5,440 bases of DNA from Gammaproteobacteria bacterium. GTDB lineage: Bacteria; Pseudomonadota; Gammaproteobacteria; S012-40. Under the pieces are notes generated by a model that worked only from the letters and a program-made list of their open reading frames with translations, did no database searches and was not told where the DNA came from. The stretch spans positions 1 to 5,440 of the forward strand of contig JALSHN010000060.1 of the NCBI GenBank assembly GCA_026982215.1, in the 5' to 3' direction. Positions 1 through 4,657 of the stretch are shown in pieces. Position 1 is the first letter of the stretch, and every line of letters begins with the position of its first letter. The position numbers and the translations under genes were made by a program.

Positions 1-2034
1 GATCTGGGAGTAGTCGGCGGCGAGGATCAGGTACCCCTCGGGGGCGATGAAGGCCTGGCGGATCCGCCGCCCCTCGGGGGTGCGCACCGGGATATTCTGC
101 AGGTTGGGGTCGGAGGAGGACAGCCGTCCAGTGGCGGCCACTGCCTGGTGGTAAGAGGTGTGCACCCGGCCGGTCTCGGGGTTCACCTGGGCGGGGAGCT
201 TGTCGGTGTAGGTGGATTTCAGCTTGGCCAGGGCACGGTGTTCCAGGATCAATCGCGGCAGCTCATAGCCCCGCTCGGCCAACTCCTGCAACACCGCCTC
301 GGCGGTGGAGGGCTGACCCTTGGGGGTCTTGGCGATCACCGGAAGCCCCAGGCGCCCGAAGAGGATTTCTTGGATCTGTTTCGGTGATCCGAGGTTGAAG
401 GCCCCCCCGGCGACCTGGTGGGCCTCGGCCTCGATGGCGGCCAGCTTCTCCGCCAGCTCGGCGCTCTGGGCCTCGAGGCGGGCGACGTCGATGAGTACGC
501 CGGTGCGTTCCATGCGCGAGAGCACCGGCACCAATGGGATCTCGATCTGTTGATAGAGCCGTTGCAGCCGTGGCTGGTCCTCGAGACGAGGCCACAGCGC
601 CTGGTGCAGGCGCAGGGTGATGTCGGCGTCCTCGGCGGCATAGGGGCCGGCCTGTTCCAGCGGAACTTGGTGGAAACCGATCTGTTTGGCCCCTTTGCCG
701 GCTACCTCGTGATAGGCGATGGTCTTGTGGCCGAGGTATTTGAGCGCCAGGGTGTCCATGTCGTGGCGGTTGGCGGCGGCATCGAGTACATACGATTCCA
801 GCATGGTGTCGTGGCGGATGCCGGCGAGCTCCACCCCATGACGGGCCAGGACGCTCAGGTCGTATTTGAGGTTGTGCCCCACTTTGGGACGCTCGGGATC
901 CTCCAGCAGCGGGCGCAGCCGGGCCAGGGCCTCCTCGCGGTCGAGCTGCTGCGGGGCACCGGGATAGTCGTGCCCCAAGGGCAGATAGGCGGCCTCCAGC
1001 GGGGCGACGGCAAAGGAGATTCCCACCAGCTCGGCCTCCATGTAGTCCAGCGAGGTGGTCTCGGTGTCCAGGGCCAGCAGCTCGGCACGACCCAGCCGTT
1101 CCAGCCAGCGTTCCAGGGTGGGGCGATCGAGTATCAGTTCGTAGTCCACCGCCGGGGGGTCGGCCTCTCCGGCAGCCTGTTGCTGTTCCAGCAGCTCGGC
1201 GAGCCAGGTCTTGAATTCCAGTTCGCGGAACAGGGTCAGCAGCCGCTCCTGGTCCGGCGACTTCAGGCGCAGGTCTTCGATTCCCACCTCCAGGGGAACG
1301 TCCCGACGCACGGTGGCCAGACGCCGCGACAGCGCCAACTGATCCAGATTGGCGCGCAGCTTGTCGCCGATCTTGCCCTTGATCTCGTCGGCATGGGTAA
1401 CGATCTCATCCAGACTGCCGTACTGCTTGATCCATTTCACCGCCGTCTTGGGGCCGACGCCGGGGACGCCGGGGATGTTGTCCGAGCTGTCACCCACCAG
1501 GGCCAGCCAGTCGACGATGCGCTCGGGTGGAATGCCGAACTTCGCCTCCACACCAGCCCGGTCCAGCACTAGGTCGTTCATGGTGTTGACCACCACCACG
1601 TGCTCGTTCACCAATTGCGCCAGGTCCTTGTCGCCGCTGGAGATCACCACGTCCATCCCCTTCTCTTCGGCCTCCCGGGCCAGAGTGGCGATGACGTCGT
1701 CCGCCTCCACGCCCTCCACCGTCAGCACCGGGATGCCCATGGCACGGATCACTTGGTTCAACGGCTCGATTTGTGCTTCCAACTCGGCTGGCATGGGCGG
1801 CCGATGGGCCTTATAGTCCTCGAACATCGCGTCGCGGAAGGTCTTGCCCTTGGCATCGAACACCACCGCCATGTACTCCGGCTGATAGTCGCGGATGAGC
1901 TTGCGCAGCATGTTGACGACACCGTAGACGGCGCCGGTGGGCCGGCCCTTGGAATCGGCCAGCGCGGGCATGGCGTGGAAGGCGCGGTAGAGATAAGAGG
2001 AGCCGTCCACCAAGATCAGCGGCTTGTGTGACAT
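1..2034 (-). CDS. polA: DNA polymerase I, N-terminal 678 residues (3' end beyond window)
   Basis: Cytoplasmic repair and Okazaki-fragment-processing polymerase, read on the minus strand from ATG at 2034 and open at base 1. Three domains are visible. The 5' nuclease domain (about residues 1-290) has FDAKGKTFRD with D60, GVEADDV with D112/D113, GDKD with D135/D137, and GDSSDNIPGVPGVGPKTA from about residue 181. The 3'-5' exonuclease domain has DTET (D323, E325), VGHNLKYD (D392) and YAAED (Y465, D469). These match E. coli D355, E357, D424, Y497 and D501 with a constant offset of about 32, so proofreading should be active, unlike Taq-type enzymes. The polymerase domain includes TGRLSSSDPNLQNIPVR and stops in motif A, LAADYSQI (D674, equivalent to E. 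coli D705). The remaining roughly 220-230 residues (motifs B and C) lie outside. The start is supported by AAGG (plus-strand 2040-2043), 5 nt upstream, and by the typical N-terminus LILVDGSSYLYRAFHA. Confidence 0.98.
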   Translation of the reverse strand, partial: MSHKPLILVDGSSYLYRAFHAMPALADSKGRPTGAVYGVVNMLRKLIRDYQPEYMAVVFDAKGKTFRDAMFEDYKAHRPPMPAELEAQIEPLNQVIRAMGIPVLTVEGVEADDVIATLAREAEEKGMDVVISSGDKDLAQLVNEHVVVVNTMNDLVLDRAGVEAKFGIPPERIVDWLALVGDSSDNIPGVPGVGPKTAVKWIKQYGSLDEIVTHADEIKGKIGDKLRANLDQLALSRRLATVRRDVPLEVGIEDLRLKSPDQERLLTLFRELEFKTWLAELLEQQQAAGEADPPAVDYELILDRPTLERWLERLGRAELLALDTETTSLDYMEAELVGISFAVAPLEAAYLPLGHDYPGAPQQLDREEALARLRPLLEDPERPKVGHNLKYDLSVLARHGVELAGIRHDTMLESYVLDAAANRHDMDTLALKYLGHKTIAYHEVAGKGAKQIGFHQVPLEQAGPYAAEDADITLRLHQALWPRLEDQPRLQRLYQQIEIPLVPVLSRMERTGVLIDVARLEAQSAELAEKLAAIEAEAHQVAGGAFNLGSPKQIQEILFGRLGLPVIAKTPKGQPSTAEAVLQELAERGYELPRLILEHRALAKLKSTYTDKLPAQVNPETGRVHTSYHQAVAATGRLSSSDPNLQNIPVRTPEGRRIRQAFIAPEGYLILAADYSQI

Positions 2035-2055
2035 GTTCACCTTGGACTCGGAAAC

Positions 2056-2061
2056 GAAGGA
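2056..2061 (+). promoter_or_regulatory. Ribosome binding site deciding the LOG-family start
   Basis: GAAGGA lies 8 nt before the ATG at 2070. It favours that start over an in-frame GTG at 2028, which would extend the protein by 14 residues, overlap the polA start codon, and add an Arg/Trp-rich tail that does not look like the family. Confidence 0.7.
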
Positions 2062-2089
2062 TTGACCGTATGGATCGAAAAAAGCTCAA
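2061..2089 (-). promoter_or_regulatory. Possible polA promoter (weak)
   Basis: On the minus strand, TTGAGC (2084-2089) and GTCAAT (2061-2066) are separated by 17 nt, which would start transcription near 2054 and give a leader of about 20 nt. The -35 matches 4 of 6 consensus bases but the -10 only 3 of 6, and it lacks the conserved A at its second position. The elements lie inside the first codons of the divergent gene because only 35 bp separate the two start codons. This is the best pair seen, not a firm call. Confidence 0.25.
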
Positions 2090-2792
2090 CCACCCCAGCC
2101 TTGCTCCCATCAATGATACCGTACTGACGCGAGAGTCCTGGAAGATCTTCCAAATCATGGCCGAGTTCGTGGAGGGCTTCGAGCGGCTGGCGCAGATCAA
2201 GCCCTCGGTGAGCATCTTCGGTTCCGCACGCACCCCCGAGGACCATCCGTATTACCGCCTGACGGTGGACATCGCCCGCGAGCTGTCCGATTCCGGCTTT
2301 TCGGTGGTGAGCGGTGGTGGACCGGGGATCATGGAGGCGGCCAACAAGGGGGCCTACGAAGGGCGTTCCCCCAGTGTCGGCTTGAACATCCAGTTGCCCA
2401 ACGAACAGTCGGGCAACCCCTATCAGGACATCTCTCTTTCCTTCCGCCACTTCTTTTCCCGCAAGGTGATGTTCGTCAAATATGCCTCGGCCTATGTGGT
2501 CATGCCCGGCGGTTTCGGCACCTTGGACGAGCTGGCGGAGATCCTCACCCTGGTGCAGACCCGCAAGACCCGGCGCATTCCCATCATCCTGGTGCACGCT
2601 CCGTTCTGGGAAGGGCTGCTGGAGTGGCTGCGGACCGCCTTGGTGACCGAAAAGATGATCGATCCCACCGACCTCGATCTCATCCAGGTGCTGAACACCC
2701 CCAAGGAGGTGGTGGATGCCATCTTCGCCCATTACGAGGACCGCGGTTTCGAGCCCTCCAAGGAGGAGCGCGAGGCCATGCTGGAGCTGTGA
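2070..2792 (+). CDS. LOG-family (TIGR00730-type) nucleoside 5'-monophosphate phosphoribohydrolase
   Basis: A 240-residue cytoplasmic Rossmann-fold protein. The family signatures are clear: SIFGSART (48-55), GGGPGIMEA (82-90), the conserved SRKVMF segment (130-135, R131), and PGGFGTLDE (146-154, E154), the motif formerly misread as lysine decarboxylase. In characterised LOG proteins the Arg and Glu of these two segments hydrolyse the N-glycosidic bond of nucleoside monophosphates (AMP, or cytokinin nucleotides in plants and some bacteria), releasing base and ribose 5-phosphate. The bacterial role is usually nucleotide turnover; the substrate here is not readable. At 240 residues it is the short single-domain form, not the roughly 450-residue PpnN/YgdH type. 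The C-terminus (about 220-240) is a charged Glu/Arg-rich helix. It is divergent from polA and 24 bp ahead of the DUF2782-like gene, so it is likely first in a plus-strand operon. Confidence 0.93.
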   Translation: MDRKKLNHPSLAPINDTVLTRESWKIFQIMAEFVEGFERLAQIKPSVSIFGSARTPEDHPYYRLTVDIARELSDSGFSVVSGGGPGIMEAANKGAYEGRSPSVGLNIQLPNEQSGNPYQDISLSFRHFFSRKVMFVKYASAYVVMPGGFGTLDELAEILTLVQTRKTRRIPIILVHAPFWEGLLEWLRTALVTEKMIDPTDLDLIQVLNTPKEVVDAIFAHYEDRGFEPSKEEREAMLEL

Positions 2793-2804
2793 GCCCGGCT
2801 GCTT

Positions 2805-2810
2805 TATCAT
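2805..2810 (+). promoter_or_regulatory. Possible -10 box for a leaderless internal transcript
   Basis: TATCAT (5 of 6 match to TATAAT) ends exactly 6 nt before the ATG at 2817, so the usual start point would be the A of that ATG. No Shine-Dalgarno sequence is seen before this gene, in keeping with a leaderless message. The 17-nt-spaced -35 (TGGAGC, 2782-2787) is poor (3 of 6) and there is no TG extension. Read-through from the gene upstream remains possible. Confidence 0.4.
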
Positions 2811-2816
2811 CGACCG

Positions 2817-3101
2817 ATGCGCACATTCACCACCGTTGTCGGATTCCTGCTGGCGGGTGCCGTTTCCGCCCAACCGCCTTCCCTTGCCGATGAGGACGGG
2901 GCGGTGGTCATCCAGCCGCGCCCGCAGCAGCCGGTGGAGGAATATCGCATCAACGGGCGCCTGTTCATGATCAAGATCACCCCCAAGAAGGGCCCGCCCT
3001 ACTACCTCATCGACAACGACGGCGACGGGGTGATGGATTCCCGCCAGGACGATCTGGACCCCAATATGCCGGTTCCTTCCTGGGTGTTGCTGCGCTGGTG
3101 A
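2817..3101 (+). CDS. DUF2782-like small exported protein with a D-x-D-G-D-G loop
   Basis: A 94-residue protein of unknown function. It begins with a short signal peptide (R2, hydrophobic stretch 6-17, likely cleavage after VSA at 16-18), so the mature part of about 76 residues should be periplasmic. A Pro/Gln-rich linker (about 33-39) leads to the conserved domain: EEYRINGRLFMIKITPKKG (41-59), PYYLIDNDGDG (61-71) and a C-terminal VPSWVLLRW. I recall this pattern from DUF2782 proteins encoded between polA and thrB in pseudomonads. D66, D68, D70 and D74 are spaced like a calcium-binding EF-hand or dockerin loop, but binding is inference. There is no visible Shine-Dalgarno before the ATG. The gene follows the LOG-family gene by 24 bp and its TGA is 3 bp before thrB, in the same reading frame. 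A link to threonine synthesis is not shown; the conserved pairing may only reflect operon history. Confidence 0.85.
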   Translation: MRTFTTVVGFLLAGAVSAQPPSLADEDGAVVIQPRPQQPVEEYRINGRLFMIKITPKKGPPYYLIDNDGDGVMDSRQDDLDPNMPVPSWVLLRW

Positions 3102-3104
3102 GCC

Positions 3105-4031
3105 TTGGCCGTCTACACCCCCCTCAGCGAGGCTGACGAGGCCGAGCTCGCCGGCCTGTTCGACCTGCCGTTGCCGTTACGGCCGACCCCCATCGCCACC
3201 GGTAGCGAGAACAGCACCTATCGGCTGGAGACGGCTCGAGGCCGCTTCGCCCTCACCCTGGTGGAATCACAAACCGCCGACGTGGCCGAGCGACGCCTGC
3301 GCTGGGTTCAGCGGCTGCATCGGCAGGGATTGCCGGTGGCCGCCCCTCGAGCCAGCCGCCGCGGTCGACTGGTGGAGTCGTTGGCGGGGCGACCGGTGGT
3401 AGTCACGCCCTGGCTGGCGGGCGAACACCCCCTCCGACCGACCTTGGACCAGTGCCGGGAGATCGGGGCTTTCCTCGGTCGGCTGCACACCACCGCGCTC
3501 GATGCCGGGGTGCCCACCTCGGCGCCCCTGCAACCCTTGATTCCGCGAGCGCTGGCCCAAGCCACCCGGCTCACGCCGCGCCAGCGCCGCGCCTTGAGCA
3601 CGGCGGCGGCCGCCGCGGGATTCGCCGCCCTGCCTCGCGGCCCCGTTCACGGTGATCTGTTTCGGGACAATGCCTTGTTTCGCGGCCCACGCCTGCACGC
3701 GGTGCTGGATTTCTACGCTGCGGGCGCGGGGACCTTGGCCCTGGATCTGGCCGTCACCGCCCTGGACTGGTGCCGTGGGGACAAGGGCCTGGATCCTGTG
3801 CGGCTGGCGGCCTTGTGGGCCGGCTATCAGGCGCTGCGGCCCTTGAGGCGCGAGGAACGCCGTGCCTGGCCCGCCCTGCTGCGTCATGCGGCGGCGGGCT
3901 TCTGGGCCATGCGTATTTTGCAGCGGCAGCGGTCACCTGCCATGGGGGCCGGTAAGCCCCCCGAGGCGATGCTGGCGCTGTTGCAGTCCCTCTCTCCGCC
4001 CCTGGAAATCCCGCAAAAACGGCGGGCATGA
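3105..4031 (+). CDS. thrB: Homoserine kinase, type II (APH/choline-kinase fold)
   Basis: A 308-residue cytoplasmic enzyme that phosphorylates L-homoserine with ATP to O-phosphohomoserine, the step before threonine synthase. The length fits the roughly 310-320 residues usual for this type, which belongs to the aminoglycoside-phosphotransferase-like fold and not to the GHMP-kinase ThrB of E. coli. Visible motifs are the N-terminus MAVYTPLSEAD, the nucleotide loop GSENSTYRL (33-41), the catalytic loop VHGDLFRDN (181-189, D184 and N189), and the metal-binding D202 in VLDFYAAG followed by LALDLAVTALDWC (211-223). The start is TTG: the in-frame TGA of the preceding gene at 3099 excludes any earlier start, and MAVYTP fits the family N-terminus. 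No well-spaced Shine-Dalgarno is present (GGTGAG ends only 2 nt before), so translation is probably coupled to the gene upstream. The C-terminal third (about 245-308) is Arg- and Ala-rich and less conserved. Confidence 0.93.
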   Translation: MAVYTPLSEADEAELAGLFDLPLPLRPTPIATGSENSTYRLETARGRFALTLVESQTADVAERRLRWVQRLHRQGLPVAAPRASRRGRLVESLAGRPVVVTPWLAGEHPLRPTLDQCREIGAFLGRLHTTALDAGVPTSAPLQPLIPRALAQATRLTPRQRRALSTAAAAAGFAALPRGPVHGDLFRDNALFRGPRLHAVLDFYAAGAGTLALDLAVTALDWCRGDKGLDPVRLAALWAGYQALRPLRREERRAWPALLRHAAAGFWAMRILQRQRSPAMGAGKPPEAMLALLQSLSPPLEIPQKRRA

Positions 4032-4059
4032 AAAAAGCCAGCCGTTTCCGGCTGGCTTT
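4031..4059. terminator. Shared intrinsic terminator between convergent thrB and cytochrome c genes
   Basis: A perfect 11-bp stem, AAAGCCAGCCG (4034-4044) with CGGCTGGCTTT (4049-4059), closes a 4-nt TTTC loop. For the minus-strand cytochrome gene the stem is followed by six T (complement of 4031-4036), a textbook terminator. For thrB the tract is only three T followed by CGCCC, so it should work less well in that direction. The A of the thrB stop codon (4031) is the first base of the A-tract. Confidence 0.88.
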
Positions 4060-4083
4060 CGCCCTTCGGGAAGAATCGAAGAA

Positions 4084-4416
4084 TCAGAGATTGAGGATGA
4101 AATCCACCAGCTCTTCGATGTCGGCGTCCTTCACCCGCGGGGAGTACGGAGGCATGGGAACGCCCTTGGTGACTTCCGTCCAGTTGCCCTTGCCACCTTT
4201 CTTCACCTTGGCCACCAGGGAGGCCTTGGCGCCGGCATCACCCTTGTAGCGCTTGGCGATGTCGACCCAGGACGGCCCCACCACCTTGCGATCGATGGCG
4301 TGGCAGGCGGTGCAACCGCTCTTCTTGGCCAGCGGCGGCATGTCGGCGGCTTGCGCAGTACTCACACCGAACACCAGCACGGCCGCAGCCGGGATACCCA
4401 ACCATTTGCTTTTCAT
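4084..4416 (-). CDS. Small periplasmic class I cytochrome c (c551/c552-like)
   Basis: A 110-residue precursor. The signal peptide covers 1-23 (K2, K4; hydrophobic core about 6-18; cleavage after AQA), leaving about 87 residues, the size of a c551-type carrier. The single haem site is CTACH (35-39): C35 and C38 bind covalently and H39 is the proximal ligand. VGPSWVDIAKRY (46-57) matches the conserved segment after the haem site. M88 in VPMPPYSPR is the expected distal ligand, and DIEELVDFILNL (99-110) is the packing C-terminal helix. The many Lys residues suit docking to acidic partners. Such proteins pass single electrons in the periplasm, for example to terminal oxidases, cytochrome c peroxidase or nitrite reductase; no partner is encoded here. 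ATG at 4416 is chosen over an upstream in-frame start at 4530 because it directly precedes the signal peptide and has a strong binding site. Confidence 0.93.
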   Translation of the reverse strand: MKSKWLGIPAAAVLVFGVSTAQAADMPPLAKKSGCTACHAIDRKVVGPSWVDIAKRYKGDAGAKASLVAKVKKGGKGNWTEVTKGVPMPPYSPRVKDADIEELVDFILNL

Positions 4417-4424
4417 CGTTTGTC

Positions 4425-4430
4425 TCCTCC
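4425..4430 (-). promoter_or_regulatory. Strong ribosome binding site of the cytochrome c gene
   Basis: GGAGGA on the minus strand lies 8 nt before the ATG at 4416. It is the best Shine-Dalgarno match in the window and settles the start codon. Confidence 0.88.
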
Positions 4431-4456
4431 CAAAATCGGAATTTTCCCCCCTTCCA

Positions 4457-4535
4457 TCGACGAGCGGACCCGTCGAGGGCACAGTAACGCCGAAAACGGC
4501 GATCCCGGCACTCGCTGGGCGGATGCCCATCGAGT
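4457..4535 (-). promoter_or_regulatory. Structured 5' leader of the cytochrome c mRNA (three inverted repeats)
   Basis: Three inverted repeats lie in a row within the predicted leader. 4510-4535 pairs 5 bp, one C/T mismatch, then 5 bp around a GGAT loop. 4488-4501 pairs 5 bp (CGCCG/CGGCG) around four A. 4457-4476 pairs 6 bp (TCGACG/CGTCGA) around an 8-nt loop. None is followed by a T-run on the minus strand, so they do not look like terminators. The pairing is seen directly; any regulatory role is inference, and GC-rich DNA forms short hairpins by chance. No known riboswitch class was recognised. Confidence 0.4.
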
Positions 4536-4546
4536 AAGGCTGCGTC

Positions 4547-4576
4547 TTTATGCCATGGTCCCACTCGGGGTGTCAA
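4547..4576 (-). promoter_or_regulatory. Sigma-70-like promoter for the cytochrome c gene
   Basis: On the minus strand a perfect TTGACA (4571-4576) is followed after 18 nt by CATAAA (4547-4552, 4 of 6 match to TATAAT). Transcription would begin near 4540, leaving a leader of about 124 nt. No FNR-type TTGAT-N4-ATCAA site was seen near it. Confidence 0.6.
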
Positions 4577-4645
4577 GAATGGTTCAGCCTCGGTTAATGG
4601 GTATTGTGTTTGGTAGCGAGGATTCCCCCCCTCCTTCGCCTTGCT

Positions 4646-4651
4646 TACAAT
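4646..4651 (+). promoter_or_regulatory. Possible -10 box for a leaderless beta-barrel gene transcript
   Basis: TACAAT (5 of 6 match to TATAAT) ends 6 nt before the ATG at 4658, so the expected start point is the A of that ATG. No Shine-Dalgarno sequence precedes it. The -35 at 17-nt spacing, TTCCCC (4623-4628), is weak. A run of seven C (4625-4631) crosses from the -35 into the spacer. Confidence 0.42.
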
Positions 4652-4657
4652 CGCGCC

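Noticed and set aside
418..1572. Long plus-strand open frame (384 codons) antisense to polA
   Set aside because: The minus strand is unmistakably polA, with every catalytic motif in place. The antisense product is Gly/Gln/Leu-rich with no recognisable domain, as expected for the complement of GC-rich coding DNA.
2028..2069. GTG start at 2028 adding 14 residues to the LOG-family protein
   Set aside because: ATG at 2070 has a well-spaced GAAGGA and the family-like N-terminus; the extension overlaps the polA start codon.
1960..2069. Promoter for the LOG-family operon upstream of 2070
   Set aside because: Only scattered AT-rich words such as GATAAG were seen, with no acceptable -35 partner; no pair could be supported.
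2037..2873. Minus-strand open frame (278 codons) antisense to the LOG-family gene
   Set aside because: The plus strand carries the GGGPGIMEA and PGGFGTLDE motifs. The antisense frame is a His/Gly/Leu-rich shadow with no motif and would also run over the divergent polA start region.
4417..4530. Upstream in-frame start (4530) adding 38 residues to cytochrome c
   Set aside because: It would bury the signal peptide inside the protein, whereas ATG 4416 has a consensus binding site and a canonical signal sequence.
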